Notes under the pieces: model-generated
What the model was told of the DNA's origin: nothing
Seen by the model: only the letters and a program-made list of their open reading frames with translations
The model's database searches: none
Translations under genes and position numbers: made by a program
Shown here: positions 44,901 through 50,600 of the stretch, piece after piece
Position numbering within the stretch: position 1 is the first letter of the stretch
Layout of the letters: the number at the start of each line of letters is the position of its first letter
Source of the DNA: Tupaia tana
Taxonomy: Eukaryota; Chordata; Mammalia; Scandentia; Tupaiidae
Assembly: GCA_026018925.1 (NCBI GenBank)
Contig: JAKSZU010000012.1
Coordinates: forward strand, 30,555,814-30,619,813
Reading direction: 5' to 3'
DNA: 64,000 nt

Positions 44901-44938
44901 ATGACAGCACGAACCACCTCCTCCTATGGAGAGTGTGA
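24774..44938 (+). CDS. ARHGEF17: ARHGEF17, exons 2-21 (C-terminal 1,000 residues), joined over 20 exons
   Basis: Rho guanine nucleotide exchange factor 17 (TEM4, p164-RhoGEF). The family exchanges GDP for GTP on RhoA/B/C; the protein is linked to actin, endothelial junctions and, by one report, mitotic Mps1 docking. Twenty exons with GT/AG borders and matching phases total 3,003 nt, that is 1,000 residues plus TGA. Counting from the first residue of the 24,774 exon, the DH domain covers about 3-216 (CR1 with TLLDTEQSYV, CR3 with IKPVQRIPRYELLVK), an atypical PH-like part 217-298, a linker to about 434, and a WD40-like propeller about 435-1000. An acidic Ser-rich insert lies at about 502-640. 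The human protein is about 2,063 residues, so its first exon (about 1,060 codons, with the actin-binding N-terminus) must lie left of the window. Identity rests on recognised protein sequence and complete exon order; I am very sure. Confidence 0.96.
26427..26690 (-). repeat. tRNA-derived SINE, long form, well preserved
   Basis: T tract, GGGTTTTGCTATAGGGCACA, CACCCCCCAAGGGGAATGGC, head TACGCTAACTGCTGGTCCC. It forms an inverted pair with the plus copy 38 nt further on. Confidence 0.92.
26729..26990 (+). repeat. tRNA-derived SINE, long form, diverged
   Basis: Head GGCTAGCAGGTTGCATAGTG, B-box region ATTTGAATCC, body TGCCCAAAATCACAGGAGGA. The CCCCCCTGGGGGG motif is replaced by GTGTGTGTGTGGGGGG. 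Confidence 0.85.
27035..27130 (+). repeat. MIR fragment
   Basis: GGATTTGAGTCAGTCGCTCT, GAGCCCCAGTTTTGCCCTCA and ATAGCTAATCATACCCATCT are in MIR order. Confidence 0.5.
27440..27550 (+). repeat. MIR fragment
   Basis: Words CTGCCTCTTTCTCCATCTGT and AGAGTGGGGACAATACCAGT match the MIR 3' core. Confidence 0.5.
27599..27703 (+). repeat. 7SL-derived (B1/Alu/Tu-like) SINE monomer, degraded
   Basis: GGCCGGGAGTGATGCATGCA, CGGTAATCCCAGTGATTTCT, GAGGCAGAGACAGGGGATTT and CGGCCTGGGCAGCATAGCCA follow in order the start, the TAATCCCAG box, the GAGGCAG(A/T)GGCAGG part and the GCCTGG part of 7SL-type SINEs. It is a single monomer with no right arm. Such elements are known only from Euarchontoglires. Confidence 0.72.
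28007..28265 (-). repeat. tRNA-derived SINE, long form, young
   Basis: T tract, AGAGGTTTTTGCTATAGGGC, CACCCCCCAGGAGGGATGGC, CACTGGGTCCGGGACGCGAA and head ACGCTAACTGCTGGTCCC. Few differences from the 26,427 copy. Confidence 0.93.
28286..28476 (-). repeat. tRNA-derived SINE lacking its head
   Basis: The tail and body are present (TTTTTGCTGTAGGATGTGTG, a (GA)n expansion, GCCCCCCCAGAGGGGATGGC), but it ends at GGGCACGCACAGCCAGCC without the tRNA part. Confidence 0.8.
28586..28856 (+). repeat. tRNA-derived SINE, long form, young
   Basis: TATCAGGACCAGTGGTTAGC head with A box TAGCGTAATGG and B box GGTTTGAGTCC. Body GTGCGTGCCCAAGATCCCGA. Tail (AAAT)n. Confidence 0.93.
28893..29030 (-). repeat. tRNA-derived SINE, short form
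   Basis: ATTTGATCAGAGAGGGACAG, (GA)n, AAGTGAGAAAGCAAGCCGAC, AGGTCTGGGACTCGAACCGT, ending CACGCCACTTGCCGGGCC. B box intact on the minus strand. Confidence 0.85.
29684..29815 (-). repeat. tRNA-derived SINE, short form
   Basis: GTTACAAGGCATGTGTGCTC, (GA)n, AAGCTACCAGGACCGGTACT, CGAACGGTGGTCGACC and head CATGCCACCTGCTGGCC. Confidence 0.82.
29958..30224 (+). repeat. tRNA-derived SINE, long form, with target-site duplication
   Basis: Head GGGACCAGTAGATGGCACTG, tail of over 30 A. Flanked by AAGTTAAAAT at 29,948-29,957 and 30,225-30,234. Body shortened around TGCCCAAAATCATGAGGAGA. Confidence 0.9.
30300..30536 (-). repeat. tRNA-derived SINE, long form
   Basis: TTTTTTTAAGTTAGTTTGCT, AAAAATCACCCCCCAGGAAG, GGGCACGCATGCACACGCAC and a diverged head with GGGACTCAAACTC at the B box. 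Confidence 0.85.
30575..30705 (+). repeat. L2 3' end
   Basis: TTATAAGCTCTTTGGGGGCA, GGGATTCGGGTCTTTTTCGT and CAGTGCCTGGCACATAGTAA match the L2 terminal region in order. Confidence 0.7.
31007..31189 (+). CDS. ARHGEF17: ARHGEF17 exon 3: DH domain
   Basis: 61 codons, phase 0/0, acceptor CCCCTAG, donor TCG|GTGAGT. It begins GYMQPLKQPENS and ends KVGALLVQS. This is the helix pair of the DH domain between conserved regions 1 and 2, with the EIFDQIPELLEHHEQFLEQV helix. The exon lies between SINEs of opposite orientation. Confidence 0.96.
31250..31570. repeat. Degenerate CTGACC-rich tandem region
   Basis: Variants of CTGACCC, CTGACCT, CTGGACT and TTGACGT recur at short, irregular spacing. It looks like a decayed minisatellite directly after exon 3. 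No precise period could be assigned by eye. Confidence 0.5.
31638..31862 (-). repeat. tRNA-derived SINE with target-site duplication
   Basis: A 13-bp duplication GAGGCATTATCCT at 31,625-31,637 and 31,863-31,875 borders it. Body AGCCCCCCCCAGGGGGCATA, head CACCGTGCCACCAGCTGGCC. The CT/GA-rich segment is mostly deleted. Confidence 0.92.
32205..32297. repeat. Possible DNA-transposon end (Tigger/MER-like)
   Basis: GTACGTCGAAACATTGTAAG and TCCTAAGTGAGGCCCATCTG resemble the GTAAGTCGA-type termini of Tigger-class fossils. It includes a perfect 10-bp inverted repeat. Assignment is weak. Confidence 0.3.
33459..33724 (+). repeat. tRNA-derived SINE, long form
   Basis: Head GGTGGAGGGACAAGATCCTG, B-box region CGGTTAGAGTC, CCTCCCTGGGGGGTGATTTC, end GCAAAAACCTCTAAAGAAAA. 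It stops 90 nt before exon 4. Confidence 0.88.
33815..33931 (+). CDS. ARHGEF17: ARHGEF17 exon 4: DH domain
   Basis: 39 codons, phase 0/0, acceptor ACCCACAG, donor GAG|GTACTG. It codes for FSKDVLVNIYSAYIDNF through ARPAFLKFLE, the conserved region 2 helices of the Dbl fold. The NIYSAYIDNF stretch is typical of Rho-specific exchange factors. Confidence 0.96.
34150..34242 (+). CDS. ARHGEF17: ARHGEF17 exon 5: DH conserved region 3
   Basis: 31 codons, phase 0/0, after a 218-nt intron. It encodes QSMRENKEKQALSDLMIKPV followed by QRIPRYELLVK. This is the most conserved helix of Dbl exchange factors, which with the E of conserved region 1 forms the GTPase-contact surface. All signature residues (PVQR, PRY, LL) are intact, so the exchange function should be preserved. 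Confidence 0.97.
34427..34603 (+). CDS. ARHGEF17: ARHGEF17 exon 6: end of DH domain
   Basis: 59 codons, phase 0/0, acceptor CCCCACAG, donor GAT|GTGAGT. It begins DLLKHTPEDHPDHPLLLDAQ, continuing the last DH helices (AQRNIKQVAERINKGVR), and ends EIEAHIEGMED. Helical, charged composition fits the long C-terminal DH helix leading into the PH-like part. Confidence 0.96.
34931..34981 (+). CDS. ARHGEF17: ARHGEF17 exon 7 (17 codons)
   Basis: A micro-sized exon, phase 0/0, acceptor CTCCACAG, donor GTG|GTAAGC. It encodes LQAPLRRFLRQEMVIEV, the linker and first strand of the atypical PH-like region. Because it is a multiple of three, skipping it would keep frame; whether that happens cannot be seen here. 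Confidence 0.93.
35225..35334 (+). CDS. ARHGEF17: ARHGEF17 exon 8: PH-like region
   Basis: 36 codons plus 2 nt (phase 0 to phase 2), donor CCT|GTGAGT. It encodes KAIGGKKDRSLFLFTDLIVC and TTLKRKSGSLRRSSMS. The FLFTDLIVCT strand is characteristic of PH modules after DH domains, although ARHGEF17 was originally described as lacking a recognisable PH domain. The basic Ser-rich loop KRKSGSLRRSS is a plausible phosphorylation site. Intron retention would meet a TGA at once. Confidence 0.95.
35421..35506 (+). CDS. ARHGEF17: ARHGEF17 exon 9: PH-like region
   Basis: 1 nt + 28 codons + 1 nt, following an 86-nt intron. The acceptor is CGCCCCAG and the joined codon with the previous exon is CT|G (Leu). 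It codes for YTAASVIDTASKYKMLWKLP and LEDADIIK. The strand pattern of K-M-L-W-K-L-P-L-E-D continues the PH-like barrel. Confidence 0.95.
35878..35925. repeat. (CT)n microsatellite
   Basis: About 48 nt of uninterrupted CT in the intron after exon 9. Not attached to a recognisable SINE. Confidence 0.97.
36669..36886 (-). repeat. tRNA-derived SINE, diverged
   Basis: T tract, TTAATTGCCATAGGCACAGT, GTGTTTTTCAAGTCACCGTG, GGGATTTGAACCGCAGTTGG. The head end is decayed. Confidence 0.75.
37361..37479 (+). CDS. ARHGEF17: ARHGEF17 exon 10
   Basis: 2 nt + 39 codons, acceptor TCCCCACCAG, donor CAG|GTCTGT. It codes for ASQATNRENIQKAISRLDED and LTTLSQMSKLSESLGFPHQ after the split Gly codon. This is predicted helical (heptad-like spacing of Ile/Leu) and connects the PH-like part to the propeller. 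Confidence 0.95.
37868..38081 (+). CDS. ARHGEF17: ARHGEF17 exon 11
   Basis: 71 codons + 1 nt, acceptor CTCCGCAG, donor CTGG|GTGAGC. It begins SLDDALRDLSAAMHRDLSEK and ends FDEAKRKL, including the strand LELCATRPEGTDSFIFEFPH. The CYALSFPPTKLELC...FEFPHPDARLGFEQAF pattern resembles the final strands and C-terminal helix of a PH fold, so the PH-like unit may extend into this exon with a long insertion. That reading is inference. Confidence 0.95.
38641..38714 (+). CDS. ARHGEF17: ARHGEF17 exon 12
   Basis: 2 nt + 24 codons; the split codon G|CA gives Ala. It encodes SSKSCLDPEFLKAIPIMKTR and SGMQ, a linker running into the first propeller strand. Acceptor CTCACAACAG has a weak pyrimidine tract; donor CAG|GTGAGT is optimal. 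Confidence 0.94.
38790..39125. repeat. TG/CATG-rich degenerate region
   Basis: Alternating purine-pyrimidine words (TGTGTGTGTC, GCATGCACACGG, GTGTGTATATGCA, ATGCGTGCATGTGTG) are dispersed over about 335 nt just upstream of exon 13. A decayed (TG)n is likely. Confidence 0.55.
39201..39400 (+). CDS. ARHGEF17: ARHGEF17 exon 13: start of WD40-like propeller
   Basis: 66 codons + 2 nt, acceptor CTGCCCACAG, donor CCG|GTGAGG. It codes for a blade with EVWVCNSDGYVGQVCLLSL and CIAVCSARILCIGAVPGL. The WVCNSDGYVG turn is like those recurring in later exons (WLGTEDGCVH, WVGTSAGVVL), which supports a repeated-blade structure. The following intron is only 182 nt and mostly consists of a sequence duplicated elsewhere in the gene. 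Confidence 0.95.
39430..39555 (+). repeat. 126-bp direct duplication, copy 1
   Basis: From GATCAGCCCCTACCCCAG to CCCAGCCGCTTATC, equal in length to 41,836-41,961 with two substitutions (GAGGAGG/GAGGTGG and GGCAGGT/GGCGGGT). It fills 126 of the 182 nt of the intron before exon 14 and includes GGGCGGGGC GC-box words. Confidence 0.95.
39583..39884 (+). CDS. ARHGEF17: ARHGEF17 exon 14: acidic/Ser-rich insert
   Basis: 1 nt + 100 codons + 1 nt. It begins ERPPSLRSAPETAPDPSGSE and ends SRSTISSSFG, with the run DSDSDDESSPSPSG. Low-complexity, Pro/Ser/Glu-rich and probably disordered, it interrupts the propeller between blades and offers CK2-type acidic serine sites. The acceptor tract (GTCTTGTCGCAG) is poor. 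Only 27 nt separate it from the end of the duplicated 126-bp unit. Confidence 0.94.
40283..40532 (+). CDS. ARHGEF17: ARHGEF17 exon 15
   Basis: 2 nt + 82 codons + 2 nt, acceptor CTCCTTCAG, donor CTG|GTAGGG, a non-optimal donor. It codes for EETPSSKEATAETTSSEEEQ, a Gly/Ser/Arg segment (RALRRSSRGSFTRGSLEDLL) and the strand YQSSVWLGTEDG. RRSSRGS and RGSLEDLL look like basophilic-kinase or 14-3-3-type sites (inference). Reading past the donor gives an immediate TAG. Confidence 0.95.
40793..40879 (+). CDS. ARHGEF17: ARHGEF17 exon 16: propeller
   Basis: 1 nt + 28 codons + 2 nt, completing TG|T (Cys). It encodes VHVYQSSDSIRDRRNSLKLQ and HAASVTCI, a blade strand pair (CVHVY, SVTCIL). Donor CCT|GTAAGG. 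Confidence 0.95.
41192..41259 (+). CDS. ARHGEF17: ARHGEF17 exon 17: propeller
   Basis: 1 nt + 22 codons + 1 nt, acceptor CTCGCCCAG, donor CAG|GTCAGT. It codes for YLNNQVFVSLANGELMVYQR and EA. The pattern hydrophobic-strand, NG turn, hydrophobic-strand (VFVSLANGELMVY) is a typical beta-propeller blade core. Confidence 0.95.
41503..41651 (+). CDS. ARHGEF17: ARHGEF17 exon 18: propeller
   Basis: 2 nt + 49 codons, ending phase 0, acceptor CTCCCACTTTAG, donor GAG|GTAGCG. It includes FWDPQNFKSVTLGAQGSPIT and the blade strands RLWCGCQNRVLVLSPDTLQL. The donor departs from consensus at +5 (C instead of G). The next intron carries the second copy of the 126-bp duplicated unit. Confidence 0.95.
41836..41961 (+). 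repeat. 126-bp direct duplication, copy 2
   Basis: Second copy, 2,406 bp downstream, in the intron between exons 18 and 19. It is followed by CGCTTATTGAGC, a partial echo of its own last bases. No target-site duplication or A tail was found. Confidence 0.95.
42539..42713 (+). CDS. ARHGEF17: ARHGEF17 exon 19: propeller
   Basis: 58 codons + 1 nt, acceptor CTCTCCCACAG, donor CAG|GTACTG. It begins HTFYVGQDSSRSVACMVDSS; further strands are LGVWVTLKGSAHVCLYH and TFEQLAEVDVTPPVHRML. The GSAHVCLYHPDTFEQLAEVD order (strand, turn, strand) is a complete blade. Confidence 0.95.
42828..43097 (+). CDS. ARHGEF17: ARHGEF17 exon 20: propeller
   Basis: 2 nt + 89 codons + 1 nt, acceptor TCTCACCCAG, donor CAG|GTGAGT. 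It codes for SDAIIRQHKAACLRITALLV, the blade LLWVGTSAGVVLTMP, a Pro/Ser loop, GHTGHVRFLAAVQLP and the run PTPPPPPDT. GHTGHVRFL resembles the GH start of a WD repeat. Confidence 0.95.
43188..43458 (+). repeat. tRNA-derived SINE, long form, young
   Basis: Head GGGAACCAGCAGTTAGCATC, B box GGTTCGCGTCC, CCCCCCTGGGGGGTGATTTC, TATAGTGAAAACCTCTC and an A tail. A short AAATGA is shared on both flanks. Confidence 0.92.
43622..43865 (+). repeat. tRNA-derived SINE, older copy
   Basis: GGGCTGACCCTGTGACCTAG head, GGTTCAAATCC B box, CCCATGGGGGGGATGC body. Clearly more diverged than its neighbours. Confidence 0.75.
43866..44092 (+). repeat. tRNA-derived SINE, long form with body deletion
   Basis: GCAGGCAAATAGTGGTTAGG head, ACACTTCAAGCCC at the B box, ATCCCCCCTGGGGGGTGATT, tail CCTTTAAAAAAAAAG. 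It follows the preceding copy directly. Confidence 0.85.
44739..44938 (+). CDS. ARHGEF17: ARHGEF17 exon 21: C-terminus and stop
   Basis: 2 nt + 65 codons + TGA. It begins PEKLPSLEHRDSPRHRSLAS, continues KPKMLVISGGDGYEDFRLSS, a Gly/Ser loop, and ends DDSTNHLLLWRV. The last strand (NHLLLWRV) closes the propeller and leaves a hydrophobic C-terminus that could suit a class II PDZ partner (speculative). Confidence 0.96.
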
Positions 44939-45396
44939 CCCTGTCACTGTGGCCAGACTCGCCCACCCTGCTGCCCTCAGCCCACTCACCTTTTCCTAGC
45001 CACACGCTGATGGTGACAGTGTCTGCCGGGGCACCCGTGCCTGCGTGGCTCGCCTATCCCCGTGGAAGCATTCCTGCCAGGCACCTGCCACCAGCCAGGC
45101 CTCAGCCTCCTGATCTGGGCTGCACGGTGCCCCTGTCATGACGGGCAGGGCATATGGGCTGCCCAGGACCTCTGTCCCTGGAGCTTCTACCAAAGACACG
45201 GCCGGGCCTGGGCCCCACAGGGCTGGGGAGGCCATGTGCAATATTTGGAGGGTTTTCTGGGGGCAGCAGGAAGGCGGAGGACAGAATCCTTTCCCATGTA
45301 CAGTATTTATGTTCTTTTTAGACGTGTACCTTCCCGAGCACTTATTTATGCAATGACCTGGGGGCGGGGTATGGCTTGAGGAGATGACAGGATGTG

Positions 45397-45417
45397 AAAA
45401 AAAAAAAAAAAAAAAAA
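45397..45417 (+). repeat. A21 tract in ARHGEF17 3' UTR
   Basis: 21 consecutive A inside the 3' UTR without an AATAAA before it. A potential source of false internal priming in oligo-dT cDNA libraries. Confidence 0.9.
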
Positions 45418-46189
45418 TACTAGCCCAGCCCTGTGGGCCCCTCTGGGACCCTAAGCAAGCCTTTCTGGAGGTATGTCCCACACCCCACCCTATGTACGTG
45501 CACACACGCACACTGCATGTCCCGGGCGCTAGGACTCTGCCCCGTAACATACGCTTTTCAAGGCCCTGTCCCTGCTGGGCCACCTGCCCTCCACTGCAGA
45601 ACGAGGGCCAAGTGCCCTCCACCGTCAGGGGACAGTGGCTCTCCCCTGGGGGCCTCTCGGGACTTGCATTTCCCCGTTGCTGGCAGTGCCTTCCTTCAGT
45701 GATGTCCTTCTTCGGGAATGCTTGGTGGGCCTCGGGCAGGGTGCCCTCGTGGCCTTACTAGGGAGGAGGGGAGGGTCCTCGCCGTCCCCGCGTCACCCCC
45801 GCGTCACCCCCAGCCCCCGCCTCCCTGTGTCTCATGCACTGGCACATATGGTCACCTTGGGGATTGGGCCAAGGAGCCCCCTCATTCTGACCACTGAGTC
45901 CCTCTCTTCATACCCCCTCCTGCGGGGACAGGACCTGGCTTATTGGCTGGGAGGGCTCCCACCTGGGGGGCAGCCTCCCCCTCGCCTACTGCAGGGAGCC
46001 ACCCTGACCCTCAGCCCCCTCGCTTCTTCAGCTACAATCCCAAAGGTCTGGTTTCAGGCGGGCTTTGTTTTGTTCTGTTTGGGTTTGTTTTTGTTTGGGG
46101 TGGGTGGGTCATTGCGGTCTTAGATTATGTTTCTCTTGCTACCAAACCGTCATGTATTAACTCTCCTTGAAAATGAAGTGTAAAGAGTC

Positions 46190-46195
46190 AATAAA
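46190..46195 (+). terminator. ARHGEF17: ARHGEF17 polyadenylation signal AATAAA
   Basis: The canonical hexamer is in AGTCAATAAATACAAAC, 1,252 nt after the stop codon. It is preceded by an AT-richer stretch. It is the only AATAAA between the stop codon and 46,300. Cleavage is expected 10-30 nt further on. Confidence 0.88.
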
Positions 46196-47094
46196 TACAA
46201 ACACCAAATGACCATTCCCTAGCGGCCTCCTGCCACAGCCTCAGAGCTCTGCCTCCCAGCCACAGCCCTCCCCCCACCCACTCACACGGGTAGGGGGGCC
46301 CAGGAATGCGCTGGATGGAGAGGCTGCACTTCCTAGCTGCGTGTTCTGTGTGGTTGCCGCACGTGTTGGCTGCAATTTCCTCCTCAAGAAAAGAGAGGTC
46401 GTGCTAGTCCTGGCCCCGGGCTCTAGAACCAGGGCTACGTGTGAGCGCTCCTTACAGATGGCACGTGCAGTGAAAGGCGTCAGACATACACCGTGTGGTG
46501 CGAAAATTACGTGCGTCCGGTTTACGGATCAGTCAAGAGCTGGATCAGTAGGTCTGGGATGGGGCTTGATCCCAAACCAACACGCGCCACAAGTAAAGGA
46601 GGCACTAGTCAGCCGGCCTAGGCTCCTCCAGGAAACGGCTTCCAGCAAAGCCTCCTGCTGGGGACCCTGGTGAAGTCCAGGGGGAGCCCAGGCTTTGGAG
46701 CAGGGCAGGAACCCCAGTCTGCCTGACTTCACGAAATCAGACACGAGCATGCCAAGGCCCAACATCGTGGGACTGACCGTGCGGGGACAGCAGCTTCACA
46801 CCACCATGGTCCATCTGCAGAATGGAGATGACCGCTAGAAAAGGGCAGACCATGCCACGGCTCCGCCGAGCACGAATAAATGGTAGGTTGACTCAGGAAG
46901 GCCGTCTGAAAGGGAGTGTGCATTCATGTTTTCCAAATGGGTACACATCCTGGGGCTGCTGGGTCCTCCACACCATAGAACATACACGACTGCTCCCCCC
47001 TCGCATCATTTCACTGTGGGGAGTGGTGGGGGCCCTATAGGAAACGAGCTATGCATGGGTAAGAGGCCACATTCGTGCGGGATTTATGATGAAG

Positions 47095-47275
47095 CAAAGC
47101 ATTTGAAGGAGCGCAGGCTTTTCAGACCTCGTCTGACATCGTGGTTTTGCTGCTAACTAGCTTATATGACTCTGGACACTCTGTCTCCACTCTGAGCCTC
47201 CGTTTGCTCATCTGTAAAAGGGACTGATAATCCCATCCCCCGCAGGCCTGTGGCTCCGTGTGCACAGGTGTTTGG
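47095..47275 (+). repeat. MIR
   Basis: GCTGCTAACTAGCTTATATG, ACTCTGGACACTCTG, AGCCTCCGTTTGCTCATCTG and TAAAAGGGACTGATAATCCC follow the MIR consensus closely. Confidence 0.75.
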
Positions 47276-47839
47276 ATTGCAAGGCAGTAATTCATTCTGC
47301 CCTGTAGCGAAAGGGGTGCTTATCAGTGGAGACATGGTAGCAGGTATGTATTAGAGGGCACGGGGGCCCTGACATTGGCCTCCATCTCGGGACCTCTGGC
47401 CTCCCGCCGCCTCATGTCTCTGGCTCCTCCCTCTGCCAGCCAGCCTCTGGGCAGACATTTCAGCACCAAATCCCCAAGGCTGCATCCTCACCCTTGCCAG
47501 CCCACTGTTACGGAAGGCCACACCCTGCGGGCAGCTGCCTGGGTCAGGTGCGCAACCTGGGACGGCTGTGGGCTGGCAGGAGCAAGCCTGGGAGCCACAC
47601 CGGGAGAATCAGCTCCTCTAGAGAGAGCATGGGCCTCGGCATTGGCTGCAGGTTCTAGTTACCTGGGGTCCCAGGCCAATCGCAAACCAATTAAGTCAGA
47701 ATTCTGTGGGTAGGACACAGGTATCAGGGATTTTTAGGGATCTTTCCACGGAAGTATCGCATTTGTACAGAAAAGCAGACAAATCCTGATGGTGCGGCTT
47801 TATGACTTCATAAAGTGAACGCACCCTGAGGGCAGGCTG

Positions 47840-47925
47840 GTCTATTCTTTGTTTCACCCGCGGGCCTGCTGCAGACCTGACACACAGTCAGTGCTTAATA
47901 AATATGCTTTGGATTAACCTGGAGA
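47840..47925 (+). repeat. L2 3' end
   Basis: TCTATTCTTTGTTTCACCCG, ACACACAGTCAGTGCTTAAT and AAATATGCTTTGGATTAA correspond to the L2 terminus. Confidence 0.6.
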
Positions 47926-48054
47926 TTCGGTTGCAGTCCAACCCTAGGTCTTACATGCCACAAAATCCTAGCCTGGCTTCCATTTATTGCCCGTGCACTG
48001 CAAGCCAGGAACATGGGTCATCTCCAACCCCAGCTGTGGTCCTGGGAGGCTGAT

Positions 48055-48165
48055 GCCTTCTCTTCCCGAGGAGGAAACAGGTTCAGAGAGGTAAATGCCA
48101 TCCTCGCGGTCATTCACCTACTGAGCAACAGAAGCTGGATTTTCATCTGATCTGTGTTCCCAGGT
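48055..48165 (-). repeat. MIR fragment
   Basis: Reverse MIR order: GAGGAAACAGGTTCAGAGAG, GTAAATGCCATCCTCGCGGT, AGAAGCTGGATTTTCATCTG. Confidence 0.5.
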
Positions 48166-48409
48166 CCTTGGGCCTCATGGAGGCGGGAAGGTGACCATGC
48201 AGGGGAGGTGGAACAGGAGAGGTGGCCAGGGCAGCCAGAGCCATGTCCAGTACTCACGAGGCTCATCCTTAGACAAGCCCTGGGAAGGGAGCCCTGACCG
48301 AGGAGTGGAGAGTCAGAGTGGAAGACCATCTAAAAACCTTCAAAGGGGTTTTCCTGGTGATCCCTTGGGCTTGGGACAGAGGGCAGGGTTTAGCAAGACC
48401 ATATACCTT

Positions 48410-48480
48410 AAGGGGAAGATGAGGCCCAGAGAGGGACAGGGACTTATCTGAGGTCACACAGTAAGGCAGCATTCAGGCTA
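48410..48480 (-). repeat. MIR fragment
   Basis: GATGAGGCCCAGAGAGGGAC and CTTATCTGAGGTCACACAGT are typical reverse MIR words. Confidence 0.55.
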
Positions 48481-48694
48481 GGGGTAGTAGGGGGGAGAAC
48501 TCAGGCAAGAAGTTTTCCTGTGGTTAGAAATGTGAGGAAATGATCAGAAATGTCAGTAGACACAGAAGCTTAGGTTAGCTGGCCTCCGGGAATCCCATCA
48601 CATACCTCGAACCAGCCCCAGCACAAGGGATTAGCAGAGGGAACAACAAGTCTGGCTAAGGCTCTGCCTTAGACCTTCTGGGGAGGGGCTGGAG

Positions 48695-48795
48695 GACCCA
48701 CGGGTCTGAACTCAAGCTCCAGCCCCTGGCCTCTCTTCACTGTGTGACTCTGGACAAGTGTCTTCCCCTCTCTGGACCCGGACGACCTCTGAGAG
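48695..48795 (+). repeat. MIR fragment
   Basis: CTCTCTTCACTGTGTGACTC and TGGACAAGTGTCTTCCCCTC match the MIR core. Confidence 0.55.
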
Positions 48796-50514
48796 CCCTT
48801 CACATGTCTTGTAGGAGTGCCAAACACCACGTCTCTCTGTCCTCACAGATCTTAAGCCACGAGCCAGGTTGCAGGAAGCGGCCGGGAAAGTGCTATTTTG
48901 GGCTCAATTATGGCCTCTGAGGAGCCTTCCTGGCAGAGGAAAGTGAATGGGCATCCCAAGCTGGGTCAGGATTAGACCACAAGGCTGGGGAGAAAGATGG
49001 CGGGCAGGCATCAGGCATTGGTGGGGCAGTGCCCCAATGCTGGGCTGCAGGAAGGAGTGAGCTGCACTGAGGGAAGGCAGGCAGGGAGCAGGTTGGGGTT
49101 CCCATGTCCAGTGATCTGGAAGGAGCTGGCTTCGACCACACAGCCTGGCAATGGCAGAACGAGGACTTGACCTTAATCTGTGTGACATCAAAACATGTGT
49201 CCCTCCATTCCCCCCAGATCTCTCTCTTCCAGGCTCCCTAATCTCCAATGCCTTTCTAGACAAGCCTTTGCACCCCCAAGCTCTTGACCTGCTCATGCTC
49301 TGGATCTGGACCTGGGCAGTCCTCAGGTTCCCCACCGGATCCCACCATGGGACTAAGAGGACCCCAAACCTGCCTTCTTGAGCATCAGTCAGGTGACCAG
49401 GAGGCCCCAACCCTGGGAAGGAAATAACTAATAACAGAGTATTAGACCTCCCATGAGGGGCCAGTGAGGACAGGGTCAAGGACTTCAGACCTCAACCCCA
49501 GTGGGGTCCCAGACCCAGGCCGGGGTCTGCACCTGAGTGTGGGTAAACTTTGTGATCAGGCTTAGTCAGCCCCAGTTTAGCACCTGCTTGGCCCAGGCTG
49601 ACCCCATGCTGGCCTCCTAACCCCAGCTTCCCCTTAGACCGAGCCCACCTTCCCCAGGAGCTAAGGCAGACACAGGGCAGTGGTGCACCTTCCACAGGTA
49701 GGATCTGGCCTGCTGGGATTCACCCAGGACAGAGCACTGCCATGAAGTCTGAGAGTTACCTCTTCCAGTTTGCCCTTCTGTGTTGGAATTCCAGTACAGC
49801 CAGCAGGGGTCGCCACGGCTCTGGCCCACAAGCCCAGAAGCGGGCTGCAGCTCAGATACCTTGCAGACAACCAGCATTTCTGTGGCTCTGTGAACAAGGA
49901 CGCCCTCCCCAGACAAGGCTTCCTTGGGACAAGGAGCCTGAGCCCCTGCCTCGAGGTCACCATCACAGCTCGTCCCAGCTTTCTAAGGCCCTGCATTGTG
50001 CTCCCTACGATGAGGTGTGGGCCTCCTCTGGGCTCATTTCCTTGCCTGCACCATGCAAAGTACAACCAGACGACTCAGGTCCTTAAGCTCAGAGATTCTA
50101 GTGCTAAGATTCCACGATTCATCTGAGATGCCAAGATTTTTAAAACTGCGATTCTGAGAGTCCTTTGTTCTCGAGCCTGTGGTTCTCCAAGCTCCATAAA
50201 AAGCCAGTCTCAATCTCTGCTGTGGCCACCCAACCCTCCCCTGTCTCCTCACTGTGGAGATGCTCCCAGACTCAGAGAGGCCCCCCTGGCCGTGGTTTGG
50301 GAGTAGACTGAGCTGGAGGAGGAGCTGGCGGTCCAGCCAGCAGTAAACAGTAATTAGGCCCCTCGCAACCCCAGGGCTGCCGGGGCAGAAAGGGTTCTGA
50401 TTGAGGCTCCATGGAGCTCCCAGCGCCTTCCCCCCAGGGCCGGGGTGGGTGGGAAAGTAGCCTCTTCCCACAAAGAGCCACAGTGACCTTCAGGCAACAA
50501 GTCTGACACCCCAG

Positions 50515-50600
50515 TTCGACAGGGAAACTGAGGAGGGAGCAGGGGATCTGACTAAAGCCACACAGAGCTGGTAGTGGGATCCTCTCTAGGAGCTCCTTGA
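50515..50600 (-). repeat. MIR fragment
   Basis: GACAGGGAAACTGAGGAGGG, CTGACTAAAGCCACACAGAG and CTGGTAGTGGGATCC are reverse MIR words. Confidence 0.5.

Larger units (their letters stand above)
44939..46213 (+). other. ARHGEF17: ARHGEF17 3' UTR
   Basis: About 1.27 kb from the stop to just past the poly(A) signal. It contains two ATTTA-type AU elements (45,304-45,310 and 45,342-45,350), a 21-nt A tract at 45,397-45,417, and a TTTG/GGGT-rich stretch at 46,065-46,110. The downstream end is inferred from the signal; the cleavage site itself is not visible. Confidence 0.85.

Noticed and set aside
45397-45417. Poly(A) tail of a processed pseudogene
   Set aside because: No coding remnant or flanking duplication; it lies within the ARHGEF17 3' UTR.
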